A stretch of DNA of 64,000 nucleotides from Dickeya fangzhongdai (GCF_002812485.1 NZ_CP025003.1:930001-994000), one strand, 5' to 3'. Shown: positions 46,659-58,095, counted from the first letter of the stretch. A program made the numbers and translations. Notes: a model not told the origin generated them from the letters alone.

Positions 46659-47540
46659 GTGACCACGCTTGAGCACTGCGTCGGCAATACGCCGCTGATT
46701 AAATTACAACGTCTGGCCCAGCATACCGGCAGCGAAATCTGGCTGAAGCTGGAGGGCAACAATCCGGCCGGCTCGGTGAAGGACCGGGCCGCGCTGTCGA
46801 TGATCCAGCAGGCGGAACGCCGGGGCGAGATTGCGCCGGGCGACACGCTGATTGAGGCTACCAGCGGCAACACCGGCATCGCGCTGGCGATGGTGGCGGC
46901 GATGAAAGGTTACCGACTGCGTCTGCTGATGCCGGAAAACATGAGCCTGGAACGGCAGGCCGCGATGCGCGCCTACGGGGCGGAACTGCTGCTGGTCAGC
47001 CGACAGCAGGGAATGGAAGGCGCGCGCGATCTGGCCCAGCAGATGGCGCAGGCGGGCGAAGGCAAGTTGCTCGACCAGTTCAACAATCCGGACAATCCGC
47101 TGGCGCACTTCACCACCACCGGCCCGGAAATCTGGCGGCAGACGCAGGGCCGCCTGACCCATTTCGTCTCCTGCATGGGCACCACCGGCACCATCACCGG
47201 CGTTAGCCGCTACCTGAAAAGCCAGAGTGAGACGGTTTGCACCGTCGGCCTGCAACCGCAGGACGGTAGCCAGATCCCAGGGATCCGTCGCTGGTCGCCG
47301 GACTATATGCCGGGTATCTTTCAGCCGCAGTTGGTGGACCGGATTATGGATATGTCGCAGCAGGAGGCGGAAACCACCATGCAGCAACTGGCGCGGGTGG
47401 AAGGGGTATTCTGCGGCGTCAGCTCCGGCGGCGCAGTGGCGGGGGCGCTGCGCATCGCCGCCGAACAGCCCGGCAGCCTGATCGTCACCGTGGTGTGCGA
47501 TCGCGGCGATCGCTATCTTTCCACCGGCGTGTTTGGCTAA
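46659..47540 (+). CDS. cysM: Cysteine synthase B
   Basis: GTG 46659 behind GGAGAGAGAAT gives 293 residues. The PLP lysine is in NPAGSVKDRAA, the phosphate loop is [11 protein letters not shown], and CGVSSGGAVAGAL is conserved. CysM makes cysteine, or S-sulfocysteine from thiosulfate, from O-acetylserine. The short RWSPDYMPGIF-type loop distinguishes it from CysK. cysK lies 9 kb downstream in the window, as in E. coli. Confidence 0.95.
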   Translation: MTTLEHCVGNTPLIKLQRLAQHTGSEIWLKLEGNNPAGSVKDRAALSMIQQAERRGEIAPGDTLIEATSGNTGIALAMVAAMKGYRLRLLMPENMSLERQAAMRAYGAELLLVSRQQGMEGARDLAQQMAQAGEGKLLDQFNNPDNPLAHFTTTGPEIWRQTQGRLTHFVSCMGTTGTITGVSRYLKSQSETVCTVGLQPQDGSQIPGIRRWSPDYMPGIFQPQLVDRIMDMSQQEAETTMQQLARVEGVFCGVSSGGAVAGALRIAAEQPGSLIVTVVCDRGDRYLSTGVFG

Positions 47541-47555
47541 GCGCCACGCCTGTGT

Positions 47556-49502
47556 TTATTCCCGCTCCAGCGCGTGGATCGGTTGCAGACGGGCCGCGCG
47601 CCGCGCCGGGAAGAAGCCGAAAATCACACCAATCAGGCTGGAGCAGAGAAACGCCGCCACCATCGAGGCGGCGGAATAAAGGAATGTCACGCCGCTGACA
47701 TGGCTGGCGATCGCGCCGGCCAGCAGCGACAGCATCACGCCCAATACTCCGCCGCACAGACACACCAACACCGCCTCAATCAAAAATTGCTGCATGATGT
47801 CGCCGGTGCGCGCGCCGACCGCCATGCGGACGCCGATCTCCCGCGTGCGTTCGGTCACCGACACCAGCATGATGTTCATAACGCCGATGCCGCCCACAAT
47901 CAACGAAATCAGCGCGATGGCGGACACCAGCAGCGTCATGGTGGCGGTGGTCTGCCGGATGGTTTGACGGATGCTGTCGGTGTTCATGACGAAGAAATCC
48001 TTGTTGCCGTGCTGGCGCGTCAGAATCTGGGTGATGCCCTGTTGCGCTACGCTCAGGTCGATATTGTCTTTAACCCGCACGGTAATGCTGCGCAGGTATG
48101 ACTGACCGACCATGCGGCGCATCACGGTGGTATAGGGCACCCAGATATTCAGGTTTTCATCGCTGCCGAAGCCGGACTGTTTGCGGGTGGCGACGCCGAT
48201 GATGCGACAAGGCAGGGTGCCGAGAAAAATCACCTGTCCCAGCGGGTTCTCGCCGTTGGGGAACAGCTTATTGCGGGTGTTCTGATCGATGACCGCCTCC
48301 TGCGTCAGACGTTCAACGCTAAGCGGCGAGAACCCGTCGCCTTCCGACAGGACATAGCCGCGCACGGTGAAGAACTGCTCGCCCACGCCGCTGACGCTGA
48401 CCGATACCGCTTTATTGGCGTAACGCAGCGTCACCGATGTCGAGACGGTGGGGGTGACGCTGTGGATGTAGGGTTGCTGTTCCAGCGGGCGCAGGTCGTT
48501 GACGCGCAGCGTCTGAATGGCGGCGGAGCGCATGTCGCCGAAATCCTTACCGGGAAAGATCTCCAGCGTGCTGGTGCCCATAGCGTTGATGTGTTCCAGC
48601 ACCTGTTGCTGCGAGCCTTTGCCGAGCGCTACCACCGACACCACCGAGGCGATGCCGATAATAATCCCCAGCATGGTCAGGAAGGTACGCATCCGCTGGG
48701 CGTTCATGGCGCGCAGCGCCATCCTGAAGGCATTCTGCAGCCGGTCGTACCCGCTGGTCAGCGTTTTGGCCGGTAGCGGCGCCGGGGGCGTCGGCGTTGC
48801 CGGCGTCATGTCGTCGGCCGTGTTGCGGTCGGCCACGATTTCACCGTCGTGAATCTCGATGATGCGGCCGGCCATTTGGGCGATGCGCATATCGTGGGTG
48901 ACCAGCACGATGGTGTGCCCTTGCTGATGCAACTCATGAAGAATCGACAGCACTTCCTCGCCGCTGGCGCTGTCGAGCGCGCCGGTAGGTTCGTCCGCCA
49001 GAATCACCTGACCGCCGTTAATCAACGCGCGGGCGATGCTGACGCGCTGTTGTTGTCCGCCCGACAGCTGGTTGGGCGAGTCCTGCAGGCGACCGGCGAG
49101 ACCCAGCCTCGTCAGCAGGGCGGCGGCGCGCTGGCGGCGTTCGTGGCGAGCCTGACCGGCATACACCGCCGGCATTTCCACGTTATCGCCCACGTTCAGG
49201 TCATTAAGCAGATGATAACGCTGGAAGATGAACCCGAAGTGCTCGCGGCGCAACGCGGCAAGCTGGTCGTCATTCAGGGTCAGGGTGGAGACGCCGGCTA
49301 CCTGATAATCCCCCTGAGTCGGTTTATCCAGGCAGCCGAGGATATTCATCAGCGTGGACTTGCCGGAGCCGGACGCGCCGACAATCGCCACCATTTCACC
49401 GGCATGAATCGTCAGGTTGATGTTTTTCAGCACATCGACGCGTTGTTCACCGTTGATAAAACTGCGGTGGACCTGGCGCAGCGCTAACAGAGGCGCGCTC
49501 AT
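47556..49502 (-). CDS. macB: MacB-type ABC transporter (ATPase plus permease)
   Basis: The 648 residues hold an N-terminal ATPase (Walker [10 protein letters not shown], signature [15 protein letters not shown], Walker [13 protein letters not shown]). A MacB membrane domain with four helices and a large periplasmic part follows ([25 protein letters not shown], ending [19 protein letters not shown]). With MacA and TolC it forms a tripartite pump that exports macrolides, peptides or lipids from the periplasm. It follows macA at 3 bp. Confidence 0.92.
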   Translation of the reverse strand: MSAPLLALRQVHRSFINGEQRVDVLKNINLTIHAGEMVAIVGASGSGKSTLMNILGCLDKPTQGDYQVAGVSTLTLNDDQLAALRREHFGFIFQRYHLLNDLNVGDNVEMPAVYAGQARHERRQRAAALLTRLGLAGRLQDSPNQLSGGQQQRVSIARALINGGQVILADEPTGALDSASGEEVLSILHELHQQGHTIVLVTHDMRIAQMAGRIIEIHDGEIVADRNTADDMTPATPTPPAPLPAKTLTSGYDRLQNAFRMALRAMNAQRMRTFLTMLGIIIGIASVVSVVALGKGSQQQVLEHINAMGTSTLEIFPGKDFGDMRSAAIQTLRVNDLRPLEQQPYIHSVTPTVSTSVTLRYANKAVSVSVSGVGEQFFTVRGYVLSEGDGFSPLSVERLTQEAVIDQNTRNKLFPNGENPLGQVIFLGTLPCRIIGVATRKQSGFGSDENLNIWVPYTTVMRRMVGQSYLRSITVRVKDNIDLSVAQQGITQILTRQHGNKDFFVMNTDSIRQTIRQTTATMTLLVSAIALISLIVGGIGVMNIMLVSVTERTREIGVRMAVGARTGDIMQQFLIEAVLVCLCGGVLGVMLSLLAGAIASHVSGVTFLYSAASMVAAFLCSSLIGVIFGFFPARRAARLQPIHALERE

Positions 49503-49505
49503 GGC

Positions 49506-50723
49506 TTAAAATCCCATCGGCGGCGGTGGCGGGGACGACGCGCTGCTGCCGTCGCTTGCCGTCTGCTGGCTGATCACCACTTCCTCGCCGGGCAGCACGC
49601 CGGAAATCAGCTGGATATAGGCGTTGTCGCTGATGCCGGTGGTCACTTCGCGCAGCGCCGGCCGGCCTTGCGGCTGGGTCACCTGAACAAACAGTTTTCC
49701 CTGACGGTTAATCAGCGCGCTGACCGGTGCCACGATGGCGTGTTTCGCTTCGGACAACAGAATATAGACCTGCGCGGTCATAGAAATACGCAGGGTTTCG
49801 TCCGGGTTGTCGACATCGAACAGGCCGTTGTAGTAGATGGCGGAGCTGGAGGAACTGCTGCTGGCGCTGTTGCTGGTGGTGCCGCTGCCACTGGTGCTGC
49901 TGCTTTCGCTGCTGATGGATTCCGGCGCCGGTTCGATGGCGCGCAGCACCGCCTGATAGCGCTTGTTCGGGTTGCCGAGAATAGTGAACCACACCGGCAT
50001 GCCGGTCCTGACGTTGATAACGTCCGCTTCCGAGATTTTGGCTTCGATCGTCATGGTGTCGAGGTTGGCGACCTTGGCGATAGTCGGCGCGCTCTGCACC
50101 GCGTTGACGGTTTGTCCTTGTTCCACCGGCAGCGCCACCACGGTGCCGTTCATCGGCGAGACGATCTTGGTGTAACCCAGATTGACCTGCGCGGTGTTGA
50201 CGGCGATTTTCGCCCGTACAATCTGGGCGTCCAGCGCGTCGATATCGGCCTGCGTGGCTTCCAGCGTGGCTTTGGCGCTGTCGTAATCCGCCCGCACGCC
50301 GACGCCTTTTTGCATCAGATTTTGCTGGCGTTGCCAACTGAGCTGGTTATTACGCAGCGTGGCCTGCCTGGAGGCGCGTTGCGCCTGAATGTTATCCAGT
50401 GCCGCCTTGCTGTCCCGCAGCGCGTTCTGCTGGGTTAAATCGTCGATTTCGGCCAGCAACTGCCCCTGTTTCACCTTGTCGCCCAGCGATACATGCAACG
50501 CTTTGATTTGCCCGGAAACCTGCGCGCCGACGCTAACCAGTTTACGCGCGTTGACGGTACCGTCGGCCAGCACAGTCTGTTGCAGATCGCGGACATCCAC
50601 CGTGGCCGTAATATAATTCGGCGGGGGGGCCGGCCGGGACAGGCGAAAGACGACGAACAGGGTAATGGCGGCAAGGCCGGCCAAAAGCCACCAGAAACGG
50701 CTGGAGCTGGGTCGGAATCTCAT
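49506..50723 (-). CDS. macA: MacA-type periplasmic adaptor
   Basis: Start at 50723 (MRFRPSSSRFWWLLAGLAAI) gives 405 residues with one N-terminal helix. The HlyD/MacA layout follows: lipoyl halves (VSVGAQVSGQIKALHVSLGDKVKQGQLL; VALPVEQGQTVNAVQ), a hairpin helix region and a beta barrel. A low-complexity Ser/Thr/Gly insert at about residues 280-300 (SESSSTSGSGTTSNSASSSS) breaks the barrel region and is unusual. The ribosome-binding site is distant, so the start is not certain. Confidence 0.9.
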   Translation of the reverse strand: MRFRPSSSRFWWLLAGLAAITLFVVFRLSRPAPPPNYITATVDVRDLQQTVLADGTVNARKLVSVGAQVSGQIKALHVSLGDKVKQGQLLAEIDDLTQQNALRDSKAALDNIQAQRASRQATLRNNQLSWQRQQNLMQKGVGVRADYDSAKATLEATQADIDALDAQIVRAKIAVNTAQVNLGYTKIVSPMNGTVVALPVEQGQTVNAVQSAPTIAKVANLDTMTIEAKISEADVINVRTGMPVWFTILGNPNKRYQAVLRAIEPAPESISSESSSTSGSGTTSNSASSSSSSSAIYYNGLFDVDNPDETLRISMTAQVYILLSEAKHAIVAPVSALINRQGKLFVQVTQPQGRPALREVTTGISDNAYIQLISGVLPGEEVVISQQTASDGSSASSPPPPPMGF

Positions 50724-50933
50724 CAAAACAAAAGCATCCTTGGCTAAGTAAAACGCCGAAACGAAGAACCGGGACAAAATACGCGACGTATCCCTGAATC
50801 AGGGAACACGGGCTGCGTATAATTTACCCGTCATCCCGCTTCGAATGCGTTATGTTTCGAACAGTGAAAGGTAAGGATTCCGTAAATGGTGCTGCGCAGA
50901 TTGCAACCAGCCCTGACAATAGGAGCGGTAACA

Positions 50934-51632
50934 ATGCATGGGAATGAAAGTATGAAAATTTTACTGGTAGACGATGACGCTGAACTGGGGCACATGCTGT
51001 GTGAATACCTCACGGCGGAAGGGTTCAGCACTTCACAGGTGATGACCGGCAAGGAAGGAGTGGACGGCGCCATGTCCGATCAGTATACCGCGATGATTTT
51101 GGACATCATGCTGCCGGATATGAGCGGAATTGACGTACTGCGGCAAGTACGTCGCAACCGCTCGATTCCCATCATTATGTTGACGGCCAAGGGCGATAAC
51201 ATCGATCGCGTGATCGGGCTGGAAATGGGCGCGGATGATTATGTGCCGAAGCCCTGCTATCCGCGCGAGCTGGTGGCGCGTCTGCGTGCGGTGCTGCGCC
51301 GTTATGAAGACAAGGCGGAAAAAAGCGAGGACACCGGGACGGTGAACTACGGCGAGCTGGCGATCTGCCCTTCTACCCGCAGCAGCGAGTGGCGCGGCAA
51401 GGCGTTTGATCTTACCGCTTCGGAATTCAACCTGCTGGAGCTGCTGATGCGCTCGTCCGAGCGGGTGGTGACCAAGGATGAGCTGTCGGAGAAATGCCTG
51501 GGACGCCGCCGGGAGGCCTATGACCGCAGCGTGGATGTACATATTAGCAATATTCGTCAAAAGCTGGCGGCGCTGGATGGGTGTAACCTGACCATCGAGA
51601 CGGTGCGCAGCGTCGGATACCGGATCCGTTAA
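50934..51632 (+). CDS. CpxR-like OmpR-family response regulator
   Basis: ATG 50934 follows a strong AGGAG (8-bp spacing); an internal ATG at 50952 starts the conserved MKILLVDDD. The receiver has the phosphorylated Asp57 in MILDIMLPDMSG and Lys in VPKPCYPREL. The C-terminal winged helix ends IRQKLAALDGCNLTIETVRSVGYRIR. It is divergent from macAB and co-transcribed with the kinase, so control of the pump is a natural guess. It is closer to CpxR than to PhoP in sequence feel but is not the canonical cpxR locus. Confidence 0.9.
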   Translation: MHGNESMKILLVDDDAELGHMLCEYLTAEGFSTSQVMTGKEGVDGAMSDQYTAMILDIMLPDMSGIDVLRQVRRNRSIPIIMLTAKGDNIDRVIGLEMGADDYVPKPCYPRELVARLRAVLRRYEDKAEKSEDTGTVNYGELAICPSTRSSEWRGKAFDLTASEFNLLELLMRSSERVVTKDELSEKCLGRRREAYDRSVDVHISNIRQKLAALDGCNLTIETVRSVGYRIR

Positions 51633-51634
51633 TC

Positions 51635-53053
51635 ATGCATGGAAGGCTGTTCTGGAAGATCCTGCTCGGTTTGTGGCTGACGTTTTTCGTCATTTCACAG
51701 CTGCTGTGGGTAGGCTTCTCGTTTTACGGCGGGCGTAACGAGCCGCCGGAAGTTCGTCTGGGAAGACACACCATGTCGTTGCAAATGGCGCTGGCGACGC
51801 AGGCGTTGCGTCAGGGCGGCATGGCTGAACTAGGGCGCACGCTGGCCGACTGGCCGAAGAGCGAACGTGGTTACATCAATGTCTCGATTATCGGCGACAA
51901 CGAGGACGTGGCCGGGATAGGCGCCGAACCGCCGCCGGAAATGGGGATGCTGGGCGAACCGCCCGGACGCCCGGGGCCGGGGTTCGGACCGGGGCCAATA
52001 CCTGGGCCGGGCGGAATGCCGGAACGGCCGGACGCCGCGTCGTTACAGGTAGTGGAAGGCCCTGACGGGCAGCGCTACCGGGTGAGTTTCAATACCGCTC
52101 GCTGGCGGCAGGATTTGATGCCGGAGAACGGTCCGGCGCCGATGCCGTTTTTCCTGCATTTGCCGCCGCCGATGATCTGGATTGGCGCGCTGGGCGGGTT
52201 GCTGTTCAGCGGTATGCTGGCGTGGAACCTGGCGCGTCCGCTGGGCCGGTTGCGGGCCAGCTTCGAGCGTGTCGCGCAGGGCGACCTGTCGGTACGGCTT
52301 TATCCGTCGATGCGCCGCCGCCATGATGAGATCGGCGATGTGGCGCGCGACTTTGACGCTATGGTTGGTCGCCTGTCGGTATTGGTAGGTGCGCGCGAGC
52401 AACTGCTGCACGACGTCTCCCACGAATTGCGATCGCCGCTGGCTCGGCTGCAACTGGCGATCGGGCTGGCGCGTCAGAACCCTGACAACGTGGAAAACGC
52501 CTTGCAGCGCATCGAGCGTGAAGCGGAACGGATGGACAAGATGATCGGCGAAGTGCTGACGCTGTCCCGCGCGGAAAACAACGCGGTCAACACCGAAGAG
52601 TATTTCGACCTGCTCGGGCTGGTGAATGCGGTGGTCAACGATGCGCGTTATGAAGCGCAGGTGCCGGGCGTGGACATTGCACTCAATATTAGCGATTACG
52701 ATGATTACACCGTCAAAGGCTCGGCGGAGCTGATGCGGCATGCGCTGGATAACATCATTCGCAATGCGCTGCGTTTCTCTTCGCGCGGTCAGCAGGTGCT
52801 GGTCACGCTGTCACGGGATGAGAAAGAGTGGTGCGTCGGCGTAGCGGACCGCGGGCCGGGCGTGGAAGAAAGCAAACTCTCCAGTATTTTCGATCCTTTC
52901 ATGCGCATCGATTCGCCGCAGTCGGGCAAAGGGTACGGGTTGGGGCTGGCCATCGCCCGCAAGGCGGTAGTGGCGCACGGCGGCCGCATCGAAGCGGAGA
53001 ACCGGGAGCAGGGCGGGTTGCAGATCCGTATTTGCATCCCTCGCTGGCAATAG
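51635..53053 (+). CDS. CpxA-like sensor histidine kinase with Pro/Gly-rich sensor region
   Basis: Two helices (about residues 8-28 and 180-200) enclose a periplasmic domain that contains a run of Pro and Gly (about residues 95-132: GEPPGRPGPGFGPGPIPGPG). HAMP follows (RPLGRLRASFERVAQGDLSVRL), then the dimerisation helix with His263 in HDVSHELRSPLARLQ, N box LDNIIRNAL, and G boxes DRGPGVEE and GKGYGLGLAIAR. It starts 3 bp after the regulator stop. The low-complexity sensor part is distinctive; the signal is unknown. Confidence 0.9.
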   Translation: MHGRLFWKILLGLWLTFFVISQLLWVGFSFYGGRNEPPEVRLGRHTMSLQMALATQALRQGGMAELGRTLADWPKSERGYINVSIIGDNEDVAGIGAEPPPEMGMLGEPPGRPGPGFGPGPIPGPGGMPERPDAASLQVVEGPDGQRYRVSFNTARWRQDLMPENGPAPMPFFLHLPPPMIWIGALGGLLFSGMLAWNLARPLGRLRASFERVAQGDLSVRLYPSMRRRHDEIGDVARDFDAMVGRLSVLVGAREQLLHDVSHELRSPLARLQLAIGLARQNPDNVENALQRIEREAERMDKMIGEVLTLSRAENNAVNTEEYFDLLGLVNAVVNDARYEAQVPGVDIALNISDYDDYTVKGSAELMRHALDNIIRNALRFSSRGQQVLVTLSRDEKEWCVGVADRGPGVEESKLSSIFDPFMRIDSPQSGKGYGLGLAIARKAVVAHGGRIEAENREQGGLQIRICIPRWQ

Positions 53054-53142
53054 CCTTGTTGGAATGGATTTGCTGGAGACAGTCTCGCGTGGTCGCCGGC
53101 GGCTTGATCAGGGCTGATGATGATTACGTGGCGCGAAGAAAC

Positions 53143-53170
53143 AAAAACGGCACCCGAAGGTGCCGTTTTT
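53143..53170. terminator. Bidirectional terminator between kinase gene and crr
   Basis: AAAAACGGCACC and GGTGCCGTTTTT pair around CGAA, with A and T runs serving both converging units. Confidence 0.92.
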
Positions 53171-53186
53171 CATGACGGAAAGTCGC

Positions 53187-53696
53187 TTACTTCTTGATGC
53201 GAATAACCGGGGTTTCCCCAACGACAACGGTACCGCTCAGTTTGGTCAGCTCTTTGATCTCGTCCATATTGGAGATCACGACCGGGGTCAGGGTAGACTT
53301 GGCTTTCTCTTCCAGCAACGGCAGATCAAACTCGATCACCACGTCGCCTTTTTTGACGCGCTGCCCTTCTTCCGCGATACGTTTAAAGCCTTCGCCTTTC
53401 AGTTCAACGGTATCAATACCGAAGTGAACGAAGAGCTCGATGCCATTGTCTGATTCGATGGAAAAAGCATGGTTGGTTTCGAAGATTTTACCAATGGTGC
53501 CGTCCACCGGCGCGACCATTTTGTTACCGCTAGGTTTGATAGCGATGCCATCGCCGACGATTTTCTCTGCGAATACCACATCAGGCACGTCTTCGATGTT
53601 GACGATTTCACCGGATAACGGGGCAATGATTTCGATGCTGCCGGTTTCTTTTTTGTCATCAGAAACCAGAGATTTCAGTTTATCGAACAAACCCAT
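53187..53696 (-). CDS. crr: Glucose-specific PTS enzyme IIA
   Basis: The 169 residues match EIIA-Glc. His75 and the phosphorylated His90 lie in [25 protein letters not shown], and the amphipathic N-terminus is [14 protein letters not shown]. It passes phosphate to EIIBC-Glc and controls adenylate cyclase and inducer exclusion. Third gene of ptsH-ptsI-crr. Confidence 0.97.
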   Translation of the reverse strand: MGLFDKLKSLVSDDKKETGSIEIIAPLSGEIVNIEDVPDVVFAEKIVGDGIAIKPSGNKMVAPVDGTIGKIFETNHAFSIESDNGIELFVHFGIDTVELKGEGFKRIAEEGQRVKKGDVVIEFDLPLLEEKAKSTLTPVVISNMDEIKELTKLSGTVVVGETPVIRIKK

Positions 53697-53737
53697 GATT
53701 TTCTCCTAAGCATTAATATTGGGTCAGCACAGCGGTA

Positions 53738-55465
53738 TCAGCAAAGCGTCTTTTCTTTAATGAACCGGCTTACCAGACTGCTTAACTCTTCAGCTGTCGG
53801 CTGGGCTAATGCCTGCTCCGCCAGCGCTTTCGCATCTTCGTAGTTGGCATTGCGAATAATTTTCTTGATGCGAGGAATCGAGATGGCACTCATGCTGAAT
53901 TCATCCAGACCCATCCCCAGCAGCAGTAGTGTAGCACGTTCGTCGCCCGCGAGTTCACCGCACATGCCTGTCCACTTGCCTTCGGCATGCGACGCGTCGA
54001 TCACCTGCTTGATCAGGGTCAACACGGCCGGAGACATCGGGTTATAGAGATGAGAAATCAGCTCATTCCCGCGATCTACAGCCAGAGTATACTGGGTTAA
54101 GTCATTTGTCCCAATACTAAAGAAGTCGACTTCCTTCGCCAGATGGTGGGCGATGGCCGCCGCGGCCGGGGTTTCCACCATCACGCCGACTTCGATTGTT
54201 TCGTCGAACACCTTGCCTTCCGCCCGCAACTGGCCTTTGAGCATCTCCAGTTCGGCTTTCAGCGTACGCACTTCTTCCACCGAAATGATCATCGGGAACA
54301 TGATGCGCAGTTTGCCAAACGCGGACGCACGCAGAATAGCGCGCAGCTGCGAATGCAGAATTTCCTTGCGATCAAGGCAGATACGAATCGCGCGCCAGCC
54401 AAGGAACGGGTTCTCTTCCTTCGGCAGATCCATGTACGGCAGGTCTTTGTCGCCGCCGATGTCCATCGTACGCACGATCACCGCCTGAGCGCCCATCGCT
54501 TCCGCGACGGCTTTGTAAGCCTGGAACTGCTCTTCTTCGGTCGGCAGGGCATCGCGGTCCATGAACAGGAATTCGGTGCGATACAGGCCCACGCCTTCCG
54601 CGCCGTTACGCTCAGCGCCGGCGACGTCGCGCACGGTGCCGATGTTGGCGCACACTTCCACCTGATGACCGTCCAGCGAGATGGCCGGCAGATCTTTCAG
54701 TTTGGCGAGTTCGTATTTCTCGGTGTTGTACTGTTCCTGAACGGCCTTGAGCTGGTCAATGGTGGCCTGATCAGGATTCTGGTAAATCTTGTTGTTTACC
54801 CCGTCCAGAATGATGAAATCGCCGTTCTTGATTTTCTGGGTGGCGTCGGTGGTGCCCACGATGGCCGGCAGCTCCAGCGAGCGCGCCATGATCGAGGTAT
54901 GGGACGTACGTCCGCCGATATCGGTAATGAAACCCAGCACCTTGTTCAGGTTCAACTGCGCGGTTTCGGACGGGGTCAGATCCTTGGCAATCAGAATCAC
55001 TTCGTCCTGGATGTCGCCCAGGTCGACGATGTGCAGGCCCAGAATGTTTTTCAGCAGGCGCTTGCCGATGTCGCGCATGTCTGCGGCGCGCTCTTTCAGG
55101 TATTCGTCATCCAGCTCTTCCAGCGCTTTCGCCTGGGTCTCGATGACGGAAAACGCCGCCGCGTCCGCGGACGCGTGGTCGTCTTTAATCAGGGAGATGA
55201 TTTCCTGCTCGAACTCCTCATCTTCCAGCAGCATGATATGCCCTTCGAAGATGGCTTCTTTCTCTGGCCCCAGCGTTTCAGCCGCTTTTTGCTTGATCGC
55301 TTCCAGCTGTTTTGAGGCTTTGGCGCGACCCGTCAGGAAGAGTTCGATTTCCTGATCGACCTGGTCTGCAGAGATTTTTTTCCGGTTGACGACAATCTCG
55401 TCATCTTTCAGTAGCAGCGCCTTACCAAAAGCAATTCCCGGTGATACTAATATGCCTGAAATCAT
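53738..55465 (-). CDS. ptsI: PTS enzyme I
   Basis: The 575-residue protein has the phosphorylated His in [21 protein letters not shown], the PEP-binding core ([46 protein letters not shown]) and the catalytic Cys in [10 protein letters not shown]. It autophosphorylates from PEP and phosphorylates HPr. It lies 47 bp after ptsH. Confidence 0.98.
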   Translation of the reverse strand: MISGILVSPGIAFGKALLLKDDEIVVNRKKISADQVDQEIELFLTGRAKASKQLEAIKQKAAETLGPEKEAIFEGHIMLLEDEEFEQEIISLIKDDHASADAAAFSVIETQAKALEELDDEYLKERAADMRDIGKRLLKNILGLHIVDLGDIQDEVILIAKDLTPSETAQLNLNKVLGFITDIGGRTSHTSIMARSLELPAIVGTTDATQKIKNGDFIILDGVNNKIYQNPDQATIDQLKAVQEQYNTEKYELAKLKDLPAISLDGHQVEVCANIGTVRDVAGAERNGAEGVGLYRTEFLFMDRDALPTEEEQFQAYKAVAEAMGAQAVIVRTMDIGGDKDLPYMDLPKEENPFLGWRAIRICLDRKEILHSQLRAILRASAFGKLRIMFPMIISVEEVRTLKAELEMLKGQLRAEGKVFDETIEVGVMVETPAAAAIAHHLAKEVDFFSIGTNDLTQYTLAVDRGNELISHLYNPMSPAVLTLIKQVIDASHAEGKWTGMCGELAGDERATLLLLGMGLDEFSMSAISIPRIKKIIRNANYEDAKALAEQALAQPTAEELSSLVSRFIKEKTLC

Positions 55466-55512
55466 AACCCTACCTTACTTGATTCTGATGTTCACTAAAG
55501 AGAGCGGGCCGT

Positions 55513-55770
55513 TTACTCAAGCTCAGCCATCAGTTTAACCAGATGTTCAACGGCTTGCTGCTCGTCTTCACCTTCGGCGGAAATGGTGACCACGGTACCT
55601 TGGGTCAGACCGAGGGTCTGCAGTTTGAACAGGCTCTTGGCGCTGGCGCTTTTGCCGTTGGAGGTAACGGTGATTTCAGAGGTGAATCCTTTGGCTTCTT
55701 TCACGAACTGTGCGGCGGGACGAGTGTGCAGGCCATTTGGCGCGGTAATCGTTACTTCTTGCTGGAACAT
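55513..55770 (-). CDS. ptsH: Phosphocarrier protein HPr
   Basis: Start at 55770 ([22 protein letters not shown]) gives 85 residues, the standard length, with the phosphorylated His15 in GLHTRPA and regulatory-site-like KSLFKLQTL. It is the first gene of the PTS operon. Confidence 0.98.
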   Translation of the reverse strand: MFQQEVTITAPNGLHTRPAAQFVKEAKGFTSEITVTSNGKSASAKSLFKLQTLGLTQGTVVTISAEGEDEQQAVEHLVKLMAELE

Positions 55771-56116
55771 TCTGTTTTCCCCAACTTGTTGGATTAGGTT
55801 CATGTTGTGGAACTAAAGTTTAGTGTATGTACTGAACTTTAGCCTGTTTGGTTGCCCTGAATGGTTCAGGACAGGCCGGGATGCGGTTGAGGAAAACGGT
55901 GTGCGCTTACCCCTGGTTAACGTCGACATGGCCCCGTGTTGTTGATCCTGCGATTGATGAAGCGTCCGGCCGTGCTGCTCCATGTCGCTGGAATGATATC
56001 CGTATGTGGGGGCCTCGACGGATATTAATTTCACGCATCAAAATAATTGTTCGGTTAAATACTAAACCTGACCGTGAAAAGCAATGTGTAAGTAACAGAA
56101 AGTTTGAACTCGGCCA
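55771..56116. other. Intergenic region upstream of ptsH
   Basis: About 350 bp with no supported gene. It should hold the pts promoters on the minus strand. I could not assign individual -10/-35 or CRP sites with confidence. Confidence 0.5.
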
Positions 56117-56146
56117 CAAAAAAGCACCCCGCAGGGTGCTTTTTTA
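56117..56146 (-). terminator. Terminator of cysK
   Basis: AAGCACCC and GGGTGCTT pair around CGCA with a run of T on the minus strand, 51 bp after the cysK stop. Confidence 0.9.
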
Positions 56147-56197
56147 ACTTTTAAATCACATTTTCGGCCAGGGGAAACTTATTCGACTAGGAGAAAC

Positions 56198-57166
56198 TTA
56201 CTGCTGCAGTTCCTGTTCGGTGAACAGATCGGCAAACAACGCCGTACTGAGGTAACGTTCGCCGGAAGAGGGCAGGATCACCACGATGGTTTTGTTGGCG
56301 AATTCCTCCTCCTTCAGCAGGTTCAGAGCGGCCGCTACCGCTGCGCCCGAAGAGATACCCGCCAGAATGCCTTCTTCTTCCATCAGACGACGCGCGGTGT
56401 GGATAGCGTCTTCGTTGGTGACGCGCTCAACGCGATCGACCAGCTTCAGATCCAGGTTGGCGGGAATGAAACCGGCGCCGATCCCCTGGATCTTGTGCGG
56501 GCCGGGTTTGATTTCTTCGCCGGCCAGTGCCTGGGTGATGACCGGAGAGTCGGTTGGCTCAACGGCAACAGAGATGATGGCTTTACCCTTGGTGTTCTTG
56601 AGGTAACGGCTAACGCCGGTCAGCGTGCCGCCGGTGCCCACGCCGGCAATAAAGACGTCGACTTCGCCGTCGGTGTCTTCCCAGATTTCCGGGCCGGTGG
56701 TTTTTTCGTGAATTTCCGGGTTGGCCGGGTTACTGAACTGCTGCAGCAGCAGGTAGCGTTGCGGGTCGCTGGCCACGATTTCTTCGGCTTTGGCAATCGC
56801 GCCTTTCATGCCTTTGGCGCCTTCGGTCAGCACCAGATTGGCGCCCAGCGCCTTGAGCAGCTTGCGACGTTCGATACTCATGGTTTCCGGCATGGTCAGC
56901 GTCAGTTTATAACCACGCGCCGCCGCCACATACGCCAGTGCAATACCGGTATTACCGCTGGTCGGTTCTACGAGTTCGATGCCGGGTTTCAGCACGCCAC
57001 GCTTTTCGGCATCCCAAATCAGGTTGGCGCCGATGCGGCATTTTACGCTGAAGCTCGGGTTACGTGACTCCACCTTAGCCAGAATACGCCCATTGCCGAT
57101 GCGATTCAGACGAACCAGCGGCGTATGGCCGATAGTGAAAGAATTGTCTTCGTAGATCTTACTCAT
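56198..57166 (-). CDS. cysK: Cysteine synthase A
   Basis: The 322-residue protein has the PLP lysine in [13 protein letters not shown], the [17 protein letters not shown] loop and [12 protein letters not shown]. It joins O-acetylserine and sulfide to give cysteine. The C-terminal end (LFTEQELQQ) is that of CysK. It lies between cysZ and the pts operon as in E. coli. Confidence 0.97.
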   Translation of the reverse strand: MSKIYEDNSFTIGHTPLVRLNRIGNGRILAKVESRNPSFSVKCRIGANLIWDAEKRGVLKPGIELVEPTSGNTGIALAYVAAARGYKLTLTMPETMSIERRKLLKALGANLVLTEGAKGMKGAIAKAEEIVASDPQRYLLLQQFSNPANPEIHEKTTGPEIWEDTDGEVDVFIAGVGTGGTLTGVSRYLKNTKGKAIISVAVEPTDSPVITQALAGEEIKPGPHKIQGIGAGFIPANLDLKLVDRVERVTNEDAIHTARRLMEEEGILAGISSGAAVAAALNLLKEEEFANKTIVVILPSSGERYLSTALFADLFTEQELQQ

Positions 57167-57324
57167 AGCCCGTCCTTAATAACTGTATGAAATTTTTGCG
57201 AACCTTAGAGAGAATACTCGTTCGGGACAGCCAGTGAAGTAAAGAATCGCTATATCGATATGTTCTGAAGAAATATATTTTCATCAATATCCAGTTATAG
57301 AACAGGTTACTGTCGCCGTCTTGA

Positions 57325-58095
57325 TCAGGACCGATGCAGCGTAGCGGAAAGATGACGGTAACGATCCACCCACAAGGCCGTAGCGCCGCAGACGGCTACC
57401 GGCATGATCAACAAATTCAACAAGGGCACCATGGTGCACAGGCTGACCAGCGCGCCAAACTGCAGATTGGTCAGCTTGTTCTGCCGCAGCGCCTGGCGCA
57501 TGGCTGAAAAACCGACTTTGTGGTTGTCGAACGGGTAATCGCAATACTGAATCGCCAGCATCCAGGCGCCAAACAGGAACCACACCACCGGCACCACCGT
57601 CTGGCCGATGCCGGGCACGAAATACAGCAACAGCAACACCAGCACCCGCGGTAAATAATAGGCCAGTTTTTGAATTTCGCGCCGCATGATGCGGGGAACG
57701 TCTTTGGCGATATCGAGGATGCCGCTGGCCGGCAGCGGCTGACCGGTCAGCCGTGCTTCCAGTTGTTCCGCCAGCAGGCCGTTGAACGGCGCGGCAATCA
57801 GGTTGGTGATAGTGCTGAAGAAATAGCTGAACACCAGCAGCACGGAGAGGGTCACCAGCGGCCAGAGCAGGTAGCTCAGCCACTGCAGCCAATCCGGCAC
57901 ATGGGTCATCAATTGCGGTATCCAGGTGCCGAGTTGGCGGAACAACCACCAGAAGGCGCCGCCCATCAGCAGGATATTAACCAGCATGGGAAGAATGACA
58001 AAACGGCGGATGCCGGGCAGTGAGAGAAGTTGCCAGCCTTTCAGAAAGTAATGCAGGCCGCTGTGTTTGGGATCAAGGTGTTGCGTATAAGACAT
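57325..58095 (-). CDS. cysZ: Sulfate transporter CysZ
   Basis: The 256 residues contain four main hydrophobic helices and CysZ text: [46 protein letters not shown], and [19 protein letters not shown]. It imports sulfate for cysteine synthesis and precedes cysK on the same strand. Confidence 0.95.
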   Translation of the reverse strand: MSYTQHLDPKHSGLHYFLKGWQLLSLPGIRRFVILPMLVNILLMGGAFWWLFRQLGTWIPQLMTHVPDWLQWLSYLLWPLVTLSVLLVFSYFFSTITNLIAAPFNGLLAEQLEARLTGQPLPASGILDIAKDVPRIMRREIQKLAYYLPRVLVLLLLYFVPGIGQTVVPVVWFLFGAWMLAIQYCDYPFDNHKVGFSAMRQALRQNKLTNLQFGALVSLCTMVPLLNLLIMPVAVCGATALWVDRYRHLSATLHRS

